Source of the DNA: JABDIY01 sp963803845
GTDB lineage: Bacteria; Actinomycetota; Acidimicrobiia; Acidimicrobiales; SZUA-35
Direction of reading: 5' to 3'
NCBI GenBank assembly: GCA_963803845.1
Contig: CAWDNZ010000004.1
Span: 868,001 to 932,000, forward strand
DNA: 64,000 nt
The notes under the pieces were generated by a model that had not been told where the DNA came from, did not search any database, and worked only from the letters and a program-made list of their open reading frames with translations. Positions 41,479 through 50,026 of this stretch are shown here, piece by piece. Numbering within the stretch: position 1 is the stretch's first letter; every line of letters starts with the position of its first letter. The position numbers and the translations under genes are program-made.

Positions 41479-43557
41479 ATGAGACAGGGTTTCAGGCTTC
41501 GGATGCGGTTTCTCGTTGCCGCCATCCTCGGACTTTTCTCGCTGACCTTGGCGGGCATTTTGTATTCTCAGCGAACGGTAACTGACGAAGCGATAGGGAC
41601 CGGGATGCAGTCGATCCTCGTCAATGCCGCGGACGGGATGGTCCCCCGAACCCAGCAGTTCATCGAAGGTGCACTAGACCAAGTTGTTCTTACCGAATCA
41701 CTTCTGTCGTCCAACGTCGTCGAGGACAACGAAGAGTTGGCGGACTACTTCGCCAGTCGGCTAGCCAACGTTCCCTATCTGTCCGGAATGTTCTACGGCA
41801 CCACGAATGGCGAGTTTCTCTTCGTTAGCAGGTCGGATCGCGTGAGTCCGGATGGTTACCGCACCAAAACGATCTCGGTACAGGATGGGATTCGAGCTGT
41901 GGAACTCGACTACAGCAACGCGGAGTTTTCGGTAGTTGAGAGCGAGACCGACCCCAATGATGCCTACGATCCCCGGACTCGACCGTGGTATGACGGCGCA
42001 CTGGCAGCTGAGGGGCCGGCTTTCACCGATCCTTACGTTTTTTTCACCAGTCAAACTCCCGGGGTGACTGCGTCTGTGGCGATACTCGAGGAGGAGCAGC
42101 TCGCCGGCGTGGTCGGTGTGGACATCGACTTGGCGCAGCTGTCTGCTTTTCTCTCCGACCTGAAACTAGGTGACAACGGTACGGCATTCATCATCAGTGG
42201 TGGTGGCAACGTGATAGCGCTAGAGGATCCCGACCGGATCACACAAGACGGTGGCGATGGTTTCCGTCTAGCCACGATTGGGGAGGTCGGCGACCCACTG
42301 TTGGCTACCACGTACAAGCGACTCGTGCCTGGGAGTCAACTGAACGAAGCGGAGTTCTTTGCTGTCGAGGATGGCAAGTCAACCCATCACATCTTTGTTG
42401 CTCCCATAGACCAAACCGATTGGTTTTTGGGGATCTCGTTGGATGAACAGGACTTCCTCGGAGAACTTCGTAGCCTTCAGCGAAACAACACCATCGTCAC
42501 CGTTGCGATCAGCCTCGTCAGCGTCATTGGCGCTTGGCTCTTGATTCAAAACGTTGCCGAGCCGCTTTCGCACCTGCGGGAACGGGCTGCCGAGGTCGAA
42601 AACGGCGTGTTCTCCGCCCCGAAACCGGTGAGTTATCGGGTGAGGGAGTTCCAGCGGACGGCGGATGCCTTTGATCACATGGTCCAGAGTCTCAACCAGA
42701 AGGACTCTGAGCACAAGGACCTGCTCAACGCCTTGGAGCGACGAGTGGTCGAGCGCACCGCTGACCTGAAGAAGCAGAACCTCATTCGGAGGAATGCCGA
42801 ACGACGGGCCGAGGAGGCGAGCTCGGCCAAGTCCGAGTTCCTGGCCCACATGAGCCATGAGATTCGTACTCCCCTCAACGGAATCATGGGTTTGGCCGAA
42901 CTCACCAAGATCGAGGCCCATGGTCCTGTGGGTGATGAGCGCTACGTCGAGTATGCAAGTGACATTCATGCGGCCGCAACTCACTTGCTCGGCTTGGTGG
43001 GTGAGACGCTCGACCTCGCGCAAGTTGAGGCGAAGAAACTGAAGCTCGACGAGGAGTGGACCGATCTAGAGTCACTCGTTGCCCAGGCTGTTCGACTGTT
43101 GGGCAGCTCTGCACGCGATCGCGATGTTGTGGTTGTCCACGAAGTGGGTGAGCCGGTCGTGGCGCTCGTGGATCGGAGACGGTTCAGTCAGATTCTGCTC
43201 AACCTGATTTCAAACGCGGTGAAGTTCTCGCCGGCTGGTCAGACCGTGACCGTCTCGACCATGGTTTCAGACGGATCCCCATCGGTGTTTGTCGTCGACC
43301 GCGGCGCGGGCATGTCACCGGCCGACCTTCGGGTGGCGATGGCACCGTTCGGCCGTGTCGGAGACGCGTTCGACCCTATGAAACCCGGAACTGGCCTCGG
43401 CCTTCCGATAGCGCAGGCGCTCGCAGAGGCTCATGACGGTGATATCGAGCTGATCAGCAGCATTGGAGCGGGTACCACGGTTGTCGTAAGGCTGCCACCG
43501 GAACGACTCGCCACCGCTTCGGATTCTGAAAGAATGCCCTCAGCGAAGGGGCTCTAG
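41479..43557 (+). CDS. Membrane sensor histidine kinase with extracellular dCache-like domain
   Basis: A 692-residue kinase. It has an N-terminal helix (about residues 9-29), a large extracytoplasmic sensor with dCache features (DPRTRPWYDGAL, TDPYVFFTSQTPG, GVVGVDIDLAQLSAFL), a second helix (about 342-362), a HAMP-like linker, a coiled coil, then HisKA with H460 in HMSHEIRTPLNGIMG and an HATPase domain with NLISNAVKFSP, VDRGAGM and GTGLGLPIA. The HMSHEIRTPLNG form is typical of hybrid kinases, yet no receiver follows in the chain; a separate receiver gene overlaps the 3' end on the other strand by 18 bp. The frame is open from 41446; ATG 41479 (or GTG 41476) best fits the membrane anchor. Confidence 0.9.
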   Translation: MRQGFRLRMRFLVAAILGLFSLTLAGILYSQRTVTDEAIGTGMQSILVNAADGMVPRTQQFIEGALDQVVLTESLLSSNVVEDNEELADYFASRLANVPYLSGMFYGTTNGEFLFVSRSDRVSPDGYRTKTISVQDGIRAVELDYSNAEFSVVESETDPNDAYDPRTRPWYDGALAAEGPAFTDPYVFFTSQTPGVTASVAILEEEQLAGVVGVDIDLAQLSAFLSDLKLGDNGTAFIISGGGNVIALEDPDRITQDGGDGFRLATIGEVGDPLLATTYKRLVPGSQLNEAEFFAVEDGKSTHHIFVAPIDQTDWFLGISLDEQDFLGELRSLQRNNTIVTVAISLVSVIGAWLLIQNVAEPLSHLRERAAEVENGVFSAPKPVSYRVREFQRTADAFDHMVQSLNQKDSEHKDLLNALERRVVERTADLKKQNLIRRNAERRAEEASSAKSEFLAHMSHEIRTPLNGIMGLAELTKIEAHGPVGDERYVEYASDIHAAATHLLGLVGETLDLAQVEAKKLKLDEEWTDLESLVAQAVRLLGSSARDRDVVVVHEVGEPVVALVDRRRFSQILLNLISNAVKFSPAGQTVTVSTMVSDGSPSVFVVDRGAGMSPADLRVAMAPFGRVGDAFDPMKPGTGLGLPIAQALAEAHDGDIELISSIGAGTTVVVRLPPERLATASDSERMPSAKGL

Positions 43558-43935
43558 TGCCTCGAGCACGTCGCTCACGTCGCTGATAGTCACGGGCTTG
43601 CCAAGATAGGCGTCGAAGCCACGTTTCCGGTAATGGATAATCCCGTCCGACCGCGCGTGGGCGGTAACCGCAATGAGGTAGGGGAGGTCCGTGCTGGTCT
43701 CCCGAACCTTGATCACCAAATCCGTTCCGCTGAGCCCCGGCAACTGTATGTCGATCATCGCTACGTCAAAACTATTGGCATTGATGGCCTGCAATGCCTT
43801 CGCTCCGTCGTCGATAACAGTGGCTGAGTGGCCGAGGTATTCGAGGAACCCGATCATGACTTTCTGGTTGATTGGGTTGTCCTCCACCACCAGGACTCGA
43901 AGACTGCGCGATGTTGTTCCACTCTCACTCGGCAT
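43540..43935 (-). CDS. Stand-alone receiver domain protein
   Basis: A 131-residue single-domain receiver. It has ED at about residues 18-19 (VVEDNPINQKVM), the phosphoacceptor D62 in MIDIQLPGLSG, T in AVTAHA and the lysine in AYLGKPV. The D-N-x-x-N-x-x-V pattern after the acidic pair and the M-D-[IV]-Q-[ML]-P form are typical of receivers attached to hybrid kinases, so this looks like the detached receiver of the neighbouring kinase. The genes overlap tail-to-tail by 18 bp. It probably accepts phosphate from the kinase and hands it to the Hpt protein. Confidence 0.9.
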   Translation of the reverse strand: MPSESGTTSRSLRVLVVEDNPINQKVMIGFLEYLGHSATVIDDGAKALQAINANSFDVAMIDIQLPGLSGTDLVIKVRETSTDLPYLIAVTAHARSDGIIHYRKRGFDAYLGKPVTISDVSDVLEALEPLR

Positions 43936-43960
43936 CGGTGAAACTTATCGGTTCGGGAGA

Positions 43961-44806
43961 CTATTGCTCGGTGACGACGATCGATGTGATGGTGACCGCT
44001 TCGCTTGGAGTTCCGGCGCCGGCCGTTCCGACGGCCTCGATCTCCTGGATGACCTCCAGTCCGTCGGTCACGATTCCGAATCGGGAGTAGAGCGGCGGCA
44101 GGGCCACCCCCTGATCACCGGTGACCACAAAGAACTGGGATCCGCTGGTGTTTTCGCCGCTATTGGCCATCGCCAGCGAGCCAAGCTCGTAGCTGTTGCC
44201 ACTTTCGGGATCGGCTACAGGTAGTTCATCGTTGATGCTGTAGCCGGGGTTACCGGTCCCGGGCGGGTTGCCGACGGCGTCGCCGCCTTGGACCACGAAG
44301 CCGGGGATGATTCGGTGGAAGGCAACGTCGTCGTAGTAGTGGTACCGGGCGAGCACCACGAAATTGTTCACCGTTTCCGGTGCTGCTGCGGCATCCAACT
44401 CGACGGTGTAGTTGCCCTTTGTGGTGGTCACCTCGGCAACGTAGGTCTTGCTGGTGTCGATACACATTGGTGGCGGCTGGGCGAAACTGGTGATTCGTTC
44501 CGAACTTCCGTCCGCCTCTGGGCATGGCGTCTCGCCGGTGATCTCCCCGCCGGGGGGTGGAGACGTGATTTCCACGACGGGCACGGTGGTGGTAACGGCA
44601 TCGGGGTTGAGACCAGGATCGTCGATGGCATCCTCGGAAGTGTCACCGGCGAATCGGAAGATCAGCAGAGCACCGACCACGAAGATGCCGATGATGGCAA
44701 AAAGCGACATGCGGCTGCGGCGGTCAGCCGAGCGTTGTTGAGATTCCAATTGCTTCAGCCGTGCGGCGCGATTGGCTTTTTGACGTTCTCTCTTGTCAGT
44801 ACCCAC
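43961..44806 (-). CDS. Membrane-anchored cyclophilin-type peptidyl-prolyl isomerase
   Basis: A 281-residue protein with a basic cytoplasmic N-terminus (TDKRERQKANRAARLKQLE), one membrane helix (about residues 34-52), a low-complexity linker and an extracytoplasmic cyclophilin domain. Cyclophilin motifs are VAFHRIIPGFVVQGGD and GSQFFVVTG. It would assist folding of exported proteins by isomerising X-Pro bonds. The frame is open to 44833, but GTG 44806 gives the N-terminus typical of actinobacterial homologues. It is on the same strand as the receiver gene downstream (25-bp gap) without an obvious functional link. Confidence 0.9.
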   Translation of the reverse strand: MGTDKRERQKANRAARLKQLESQQRSADRRSRMSLFAIIGIFVVGALLIFRFAGDTSEDAIDDPGLNPDAVTTTVPVVEITSPPPGGEITGETPCPEADGSSERITSFAQPPPMCIDTSKTYVAEVTTTKGNYTVELDAAAAPETVNNFVVLARYHYYDDVAFHRIIPGFVVQGGDAVGNPPGTGNPGYSINDELPVADPESGNSYELGSLAMANSGENTSGSQFFVVTGDQGVALPPLYSRFGIVTDGLEVIQEIEAVGTAGAGTPSEAVTITSIVVTEQ

Positions 44807-44884
44807 GGCGCAAAGGCTAGTGGCAGCACCCACGGTTGAGCGGGAGCGTCTTGGGCGATCACACCCCTGGAATTCCGTGTTCCG

Positions 44885-45892
44885 TCAGAGGAGTTCAGCG
44901 ATTTGGATCGTGTTCAGGGCAGCACCCTTGCGCAGGTTGTCGCCGGTGCAGAAGAGGGCCAGTCCGTTCGTCACGGTCTCGTCGCGGCGCAGGCGCCCGA
45001 CCACGGTGTTGTCAATTCCGGCGGCCTTCAGCGGGGTTGGAACATCGTCCATCGTGATTTGGGGAGCGGCTTGAAGAATCTCGGTAGCGCGAGCCACGCT
45101 GATCGGCCGCTCGAACGAGGCGTTGATCGACAGCGCATGGCCGGTGAAGACCGGCACTCGTACGCAGGTGCCGCTAACGGTCAGCTTGGGGATGTGCAGA
45201 ATCTTGCGAGACTCATGACGCAGTTTCTGTTCTTCGTTGGTTTCGAAAGAACCGTCGTCCACCAACGACCCGGCAAAGGGGATGGCGTTGTAGGCGATCG
45301 GTTCGACGAACGCCTCGTGCGGCCCCAGATCCACGCTGCGCCCGTCTGTTGTGAGGCTTCGAGCATCGCCGCCTTTGGCGATCTGACTGGCCAGCTCCTC
45401 GGAACCAATCAGCCCTGCCCCCGAGACGGCCTGATAGGTGCTCGCCACCATGGAAATCAGCTGGGCTTCGTCGTGCAGGGGCTTCAGGACCGGCATTGCG
45501 GCCATGGTGGTGCAGTTGGGATTGGCGATGATGCCCTTCGGGCGTTTGGCAATGTCTTCATCATTCACGCCTGCCACGACCAGCGGGACGTCGGGGTCCA
45601 TTCGCCACGCCGAGGAGTTATCGATGACCACTACTCCCTGCGCGGCCACCTTGGGGGCGAGGGCCAACGAGGTCGAACCGCCCGCAGAGAAGAGGGCGGC
45701 GTCGAGACCGGTGAAGTCGGCCGTAGCCGCATCTTCGACCGTGATGGCCGCTCCGTTCCACTCGATTGTGGTACCCGCCGAACGACTGCTGGCGAACAGA
45801 CGCAGTTCGCTGATCTCCAGCGTTGAGGTTCGCAGTAGGTCCAGCATGACCCGCCCCACTTGACCGGTTGCTCCGACGATTCCGAGGTTCAT
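44885..45892 (-). CDS. asd: Aspartate-semialdehyde dehydrogenase
   Basis: A 335-residue NADPH-dependent enzyme making aspartate semialdehyde for lysine, methionine, threonine and diaminopimelate synthesis. It starts with the nucleotide-binding motif MNLGIVGATGQVGRVML; the active-site cysteine is C127 in IANPNCTTM, and later motifs include YQAVSGAG, the substrate-binding region around RVPVFTGHALSINASFERP and the terminal NLRKGAALNTIQIAELL. The frame continues open to 46000 through the upstream repeat, but ATG 45892 is the homologous start. Its partner lysC lies head-to-head 660 bp away rather than in the usual operon. Confidence 0.95.
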   Translation of the reverse strand: MNLGIVGATGQVGRVMLDLLRTSTLEISELRLFASSRSAGTTIEWNGAAITVEDAATADFTGLDAALFSAGGSTSLALAPKVAAQGVVVIDNSSAWRMDPDVPLVVAGVNDEDIAKRPKGIIANPNCTTMAAMPVLKPLHDEAQLISMVASTYQAVSGAGLIGSEELASQIAKGGDARSLTTDGRSVDLGPHEAFVEPIAYNAIPFAGSLVDDGSFETNEEQKLRHESRKILHIPKLTVSGTCVRVPVFTGHALSINASFERPISVARATEILQAAPQITMDDVPTPLKAAGIDNTVVGRLRRDETVTNGLALFCTGDNLRKGAALNTIQIAELL

Positions 45893-45924
45893 GCCTCTCA
45901 GGATAGGAGTCCCGTCCATGCCAT

Positions 45925-46092
45925 CCCTCCGGGGGCCGTTCGCCGCCACGGAGGCTCCGCCTCCGGCGCTACAAAGATCCTCGGTATCTGTGCACTTCAC
46001 TACTCAACGGGCCACATCCCTCTGGGTGTTGTTTTCGTCTTCTGGGTGCCCGGGAGCCTCGGCGCTATGTGAGCTGGGAGCATGATTGCTGT
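45925..46092 (+). repeat. Mosaic intergenic repeat, unit A (long type)
   Basis: A 168-bp unit. It starts CCCTCCGGGGGCCGTTCGCC, with a GGAGGCTCCGCCTCC palindrome, then TATCTGTGCACTTCACTACT, GGGCCACATCCCTCTGGG, GTGCCCGGGAGCCT and GAGCATGATTGCTGT. Confidence 0.9.
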
Positions 46093-46213
46093 CCCTCCGG
46101 GGGCCGTTCGCCGCCACGGAGGCTCCGCCTCCGGCGCTACAAAAGATCTCGGGTGAGATTCTCCTCGGACTGCGCAAGGTGTGTCGCTTCGCCTGTGGGG
46201 GCGTGCTCTCACT
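46093..46213 (+). repeat. Mosaic intergenic repeat, unit B (short type)
   Basis: 121 bp. Same 48-bp palindromic head as unit A, then a different tail (AGATCTCGGGTGAGATTCTC ... CGCTTCGCCTGTGGGG). The tail resembles the one at 6815-6885. Confidence 0.85.
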
Positions 46214-46383
46214 CCCTCCGGGGGCCGTTCGCCGCCACGGAGGCTCCGCCTCCGGCGCTACAAAGGATCCTCGGTATCTGTGCACTTCACTACTCAACGG
46301 GCCACATCCCTCTGGGTGTTGTTTTCGTCTTCTGGGTGCCCGGGAGCCTGCGGCGCTATGTGAGCTGGGAGCATGATTGCTGT
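46214..46383 (+). repeat. Mosaic intergenic repeat, unit C (long type)
   Basis: 170 bp, near-identical to unit A with two single-base insertions (AAAGGATCC and GCCTGCGGCG). Confidence 0.9.
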
Positions 46384-46540
46384 CCCTCCGGGGGCCGTTC
46401 GCCGCCACGGAGGCTCCGCCTTCGGCGCTACAAAAGATCCTCGGTATCTGGCACTTCACTACTCAACGGGCCACATCCCTCTGGGTGTTGTTTTCGTCTT
46501 CTGGGTGCCCGGGAGCCTGCGGCGCTATCTGCTGGTGAGG
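46384..46540 (+). repeat. Mosaic intergenic repeat, unit D (long type, 3' truncated)
   Basis: Near-identical to unit C with minor changes (CCTTCGG in the palindrome, TCTGGCAC for TCTGTGCAC). It ends at GCGCTATCTGCTGG, 13 bp before the lysC start. The lysC promoter and leader must therefore lie in or near repeat DNA. Confidence 0.85.
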
Positions 46541-46552
46541 CAATAGCCTTGG

Positions 46553-47806
46553 GTGGTGCGTGTTGTGCAGAAGTTTGGAGGAACCTCGGTTGGTGATCCG
46601 GATCGGATCCGGACCGTCGCCGACCATGTAGCTCGGTGCCAGCGGCGCGGGATGCAGGTGATTCTCGTGGTGTCTGCAATGGGGAAGGAAACCGACGATC
46701 TGCTCCGGATGGCCAATGCGGTCAGCAAGGTTCGCCCGGGGCGCGAGATGGACATGCTCATCACCGCTGGCGAACGCAAGGCGTGCGCACTGCTGTGCAT
46801 GGCCTTGGCCGACCTTGGCGTCGAAGCGCAATCCTTCACCGGCAGCCAGGCCGGATTCATGACCGACTCCAACCACGAGAACGCCAAGATCCTGGACATC
46901 GTCCCGACCCGAGTAGAAGCGGCTCTGGCTGCGGGCATCGTTCCCGTCGTCGCGGGAAGCCAGGGTGTCTCAGGCGACCGTGACGTTACGTTCCTCGGCC
47001 GGGGTGGTTCCGATACAACGGCGGTGGCGTTGGCGCAGGTTCTCAAGGCCGAGATGTGTGAGCTGTACACCGACGTCTCCGGAGTGTTCTCGGCGGATCC
47101 TCGTGTGGTTCCCGTTGCTCAGAGAATGACCACCATCACCTTCGACGAACTCTTGGAGATGACTGCCACCGGCTGTCCCAAGCCGGCGATGCGCTCGGTT
47201 GAGGTCGCCCACAACTACGGTGTGCCCCTCCATGTTCGGTCCGCCTTCACATGGGAGCCGGGCACGTTGGTGGTCCGCGATTACAGCGAAGCCCCAACCA
47301 AGCAACTCAGTGCCGAGGAGGCCTTGATGGAACAACCAATCATTCGTGCGGTCACCCATGACTTGTCCGAATCCAAGGTGACCGTGATCGACGTGCCCGA
47401 CCGGCCCGGCGTGTCCGCTCAGTTGTTCCGGGCGCTCGCCAGCGCCGAGGTGAACGTAGACATGATCGTGCAAAACGTGTCCGAAGAAGGCATGACCGAC
47501 ATTTCATTCACCGTCCCCAGTGAGCAGGTCGAGCGGACCCGGCAGGTTCTCGAAGACGGTGTGCTCAGCGAGATCGGCGCCGAGCGGGTGACTACCGATG
47601 GCTCGATCGGTCGAGTGTCGGTGATCGGGGCGGGTATGAAGTCCAATCCCGGGGTGGCCGCCACGATGTTTGAGACGTTGGCCGAGAACGAGATCAACAT
47701 CGAGATGATTTCTACGAGCGCTATTCGGATCAGCTGCGTTGTTCATGCGTCCAGGGCCGAAGAAGCAGTGCAGTACCTTCATACCGCCTTTGGCTTGGAC
47801 GGGTAG
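46553..47806 (+). CDS. lysC: Aspartate kinase
   Basis: A 417-residue enzyme that phosphorylates aspartate, the first step of the lysine/threonine/methionine pathway. The kinase domain starts VVQKFGGTSVGD and includes SAMGKETDDLL, TAGERKACALL and FLGRGGSDTTAVALA. Two C-terminal ACT domains (from about residue 265: KVTVIDVPDRPGVSAQLF; and VSVIGAGMKSNPG) provide amino-acid feedback control. Start is GTG 46553 or GTG 46556. Actinobacterial lysC often contains an internal start making a separate regulatory subunit; I did not identify a convincing one here. The gene is divergent from asd. Confidence 0.95.
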   Translation: MVRVVQKFGGTSVGDPDRIRTVADHVARCQRRGMQVILVVSAMGKETDDLLRMANAVSKVRPGREMDMLITAGERKACALLCMALADLGVEAQSFTGSQAGFMTDSNHENAKILDIVPTRVEAALAAGIVPVVAGSQGVSGDRDVTFLGRGGSDTTAVALAQVLKAEMCELYTDVSGVFSADPRVVPVAQRMTTITFDELLEMTATGCPKPAMRSVEVAHNYGVPLHVRSAFTWEPGTLVVRDYSEAPTKQLSAEEALMEQPIIRAVTHDLSESKVTVIDVPDRPGVSAQLFRALASAEVNVDMIVQNVSEEGMTDISFTVPSEQVERTRQVLEDGVLSEIGAERVTTDGSIGRVSVIGAGMKSNPGVAATMFETLAENEINIEMISTSAIRISCVVHASRAEEAVQYLHTAFGLDG

Positions 47807-47898
47807 CCATCGCCTCCCCGGGCCGCTCGGCCATCGGCGTTTCGCACACCGAACTGATCGAAGCATTTCAACCGCGTCTGACCAATCTCTGCGGCGAG

Positions 47899-48339
47899 GT
47901 GTGCGTGGTAGCCGCTTCGGATTCCCCAATCGTCGGCGCGGTTCGATCGCTCGTCGGAGCGGATTCGGTCGTTCTCGTGGGGTCGATTCCTGCGGTGACC
48001 GAGTGGGCAACGTCAACGACGCAACCGGTGTCGGTGGTCTGCTATCTCTCCTTGTGGCAACCCTGGGTCTCGGTGAGTGAGTTGCGTGCGCTGCGAGCGG
48101 CGGTTCCCGAAGAATCGCGCCTGTTTTTTGTGGAACCCACTGCCAGCGTTGGCGTGGCCCATCGGATTCAGCGATGGGGAAAGGTGATTCTCACAAAACG
48201 GCTTGGCTTGGCATTCCACCGTGACATTCCGGTGCTTTTACGGAAAAGCGGGTGGGAGCCCACCAGCGTTCTGCGCTTCTCGGTGGGCTATCCCGCCAGC
48301 GTTCTCACGTTCGTTTCTGGCGAGGCGAGGGCCTACTAA
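47899..48339 (+). CDS. Methyltransferase-like protein, start uncertain
   Basis: A 146-residue product from GTG 47899. The same frame stays open upstream to and into the lysC tail, and the residues before the GTG (SHTELIEAFQPRLTNLCGEV) look protein-like, but no ATG, GTG or TTG occurs there in frame. The second half (LFFVEPTASVGVAHRIQRW, then HRDIPVLLRKSGW) resembles the C-terminal half of class I SAM-dependent methyltransferases. The glycine-rich SAM-binding motif is not evident: the corresponding region reads VAASDSPIVGAVRSLV. It may be a diverged or inactive methyltransferase translated from an unusual start or coupled to lysC. Assignment is tentative. Confidence 0.4.
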   Translation: MCVVAASDSPIVGAVRSLVGADSVVLVGSIPAVTEWATSTTQPVSVVCYLSLWQPWVSVSELRALRAAVPEESRLFFVEPTASVGVAHRIQRWGKVILTKRLGLAFHRDIPVLLRKSGWEPTSVLRFSVGYPASVLTFVSGEARAY

Positions 48340-48502
48340 CCACCCTCCGTGGTGCCGGCTTGGGATTGGGCACAAATGCCCTCTCAACTGGGCCAACATT
48401 GCTGCTTGGATGCAAATAGGGGAATTGCCGCAACCTTCCTCACCGCCGATGGTCACCGACTCTTTCTCAACTTCAAACGCTCCGCCAACCCATAGAGGGT
48501 CG

Positions 48503-49978
48503 ATGCGGTTCTTGACCGTGGTGTGCGCCCTTTTGTCTGTGCTTTTGGCTGGGGCGGTGCTGCCGGCTCCTGTGGCGGCGGACAAAGAAGTGGCAGCCCG
48601 GCACGCTGGCCTGCTCGCCGTGTACGACGCCGATGTTCCAGCCGAGGTGCGGGTGGTTGTAGACGATGTCATGCATGAGCTCGGCTCGCTCATCGCCTTC
48701 AACCGGGCCGGCCCGGCACAGATCCAGATCGCATGGGACAACATTGCCCCGCTGGGTTTGGGTGGGCCTGTGTTGGTTCAGGCGGGAGGGGCAAACTACC
48801 CGGCGGCCCTGGCCGACACCCTTTTCGGGGGTCAGCACGCCGCAGGGGGTGTGGATGGATTCGTCACCATGGGTTCTGGTCACCAGTGGTATTTCGGCCT
48901 CGATGGCAAAACCCCCAGCAAACAATTCGATTTCCGATCCGCCTTTGCCCACGAACTGATCCACGCGCTGGGTTTCACTTTGGAAACTTCCGTTTCGGAC
49001 GGTGGCGTTGTGTTGTCGGGTCGCACTACACAATTTGATCGCAATCTCTATTCCGGCGGTCGACGGTTGGTGGACATGACGGCCAGTGCCCAAGCGGTGG
49101 CCTTCCAAGCCGATGATGTGTGGTTCGACATCGGAGGTGGTCGTCTCTACCCCGTGGATTCCGCTGGAGGACGCGGTCAGTCCCACTTTGGGTTTGCCCA
49201 CTCGCTGGAGGACAACGAACCCGGTGCCATGATGTACGGGGGGCTGCCGAATGGATCGAGCCGCCAGATCAATGGACCCACGCTCGGAGCTCTGGCGCAG
49301 ATCGGATATCCCCTCACCGCCGCCCCCGCCCCACCCGTGAAGGCCAGTTTGGAGGGACAGTCATTGCGCTGGTCGATTGAGCTAAGTGGTCCAGTGGCTC
49401 CGCCGGCGGTCGTGAGAATCGAGCAGCGGGGCCGTGGCGTCACGCTCTGGTCAGCCGAGGTCAGCGGTGCTCTGGCGCAGTACACCCTGGCCCCTGCCAC
49501 CGGTTTCGACGCTGTTCGGCTGACAGCGATTTCACGCGACGGCGTCCCCAGCCCTGCGGTTGTGGTGCCCGTACCGGACGCTAATACGATCGCAAATGCA
49601 ATGTCACTCGATGACATCCTTCGGGCTGACGACTTCGGGAGCGAGCATGCCGGTGTACTCCGCTTGTACTGGGCCTTCTTCAACCGTGAACCCGATCTGG
49701 GCGGGGCACGGTACTGGCTGTCGATGTATGACCACGGAGCATCACTGGATGCCATAGCCGATGCCTTCGCAGGGTCATCAGAGTTTCGTGCTCGCTACGG
49801 CGCCTTGTCCAACGTCGCCTACGTAGAGGTCATCTACAAGAACGTTCTCAACCGCCCCCGAGACGGCGGTGGGTTCCAGTACTGGCTTGGTCTCCTCGAG
49901 AGCGGTCGGTTGAGCCGTGGGGGTGTGGTGCGGTGGGTCGCCGCTGCCCCCGAATTCGTGGCCACGCATCCGTATTGA
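48503..49978 (+). CDS. Secreted metzincin-like metalloprotease with C-terminal DUF4214 domain
   Basis: A 491-residue exported protein. It has a signal peptide (residues 1-26, cleavage near PAPVAA). The zinc motif is HELIHALGF (H150, E151, H154); the third position of the usual metzincin motif is not His, but a later QSHFGF (H228) followed by the Met-turn-like GAMMYGG fits a leishmanolysin-type third ligand. A beta-rich linker follows, then a DUF4214 region (about 390-490) containing two YW repeats (RYWLSMYDHG, FQYWLGLLESG). DUF4214 occurs in surface-layer and secreted proteins and may mediate cell-surface attachment. The frame is open from 48203, but ATG 48503 has AGAGGG just upstream and directly precedes the signal peptide. 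Confidence 0.78.
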   Translation: MRFLTVVCALLSVLLAGAVLPAPVAADKEVAARHAGLLAVYDADVPAEVRVVVDDVMHELGSLIAFNRAGPAQIQIAWDNIAPLGLGGPVLVQAGGANYPAALADTLFGGQHAAGGVDGFVTMGSGHQWYFGLDGKTPSKQFDFRSAFAHELIHALGFTLETSVSDGGVVLSGRTTQFDRNLYSGGRRLVDMTASAQAVAFQADDVWFDIGGGRLYPVDSAGGRGQSHFGFAHSLEDNEPGAMMYGGLPNGSSRQINGPTLGALAQIGYPLTAAPAPPVKASLEGQSLRWSIELSGPVAPPAVVRIEQRGRGVTLWSAEVSGALAQYTLAPATGFDAVRLTAISRDGVPSPAVVVPVPDANTIANAMSLDDILRADDFGSEHAGVLRLYWAFFNREPDLGGARYWLSMYDHGASLDAIADAFAGSSEFRARYGALSNVAYVEVIYKNVLNRPRDGGGFQYWLGLLESGRLSRGGVVRWVAAAPEFVATHPY

Positions 49979-50026
49979 ACCGGGCCGACTGGCCCTGAGA
50001 TGACAAGAGCTGGGTACGTTTAGGGG

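Noticed and set aside
46004..46596. Open frames in both strands of the asd-lysC gap
   Set aside because: They follow the repeat units, have no start signals of their own, and translate the palindromic repeat into low-complexity arginine-rich peptides.
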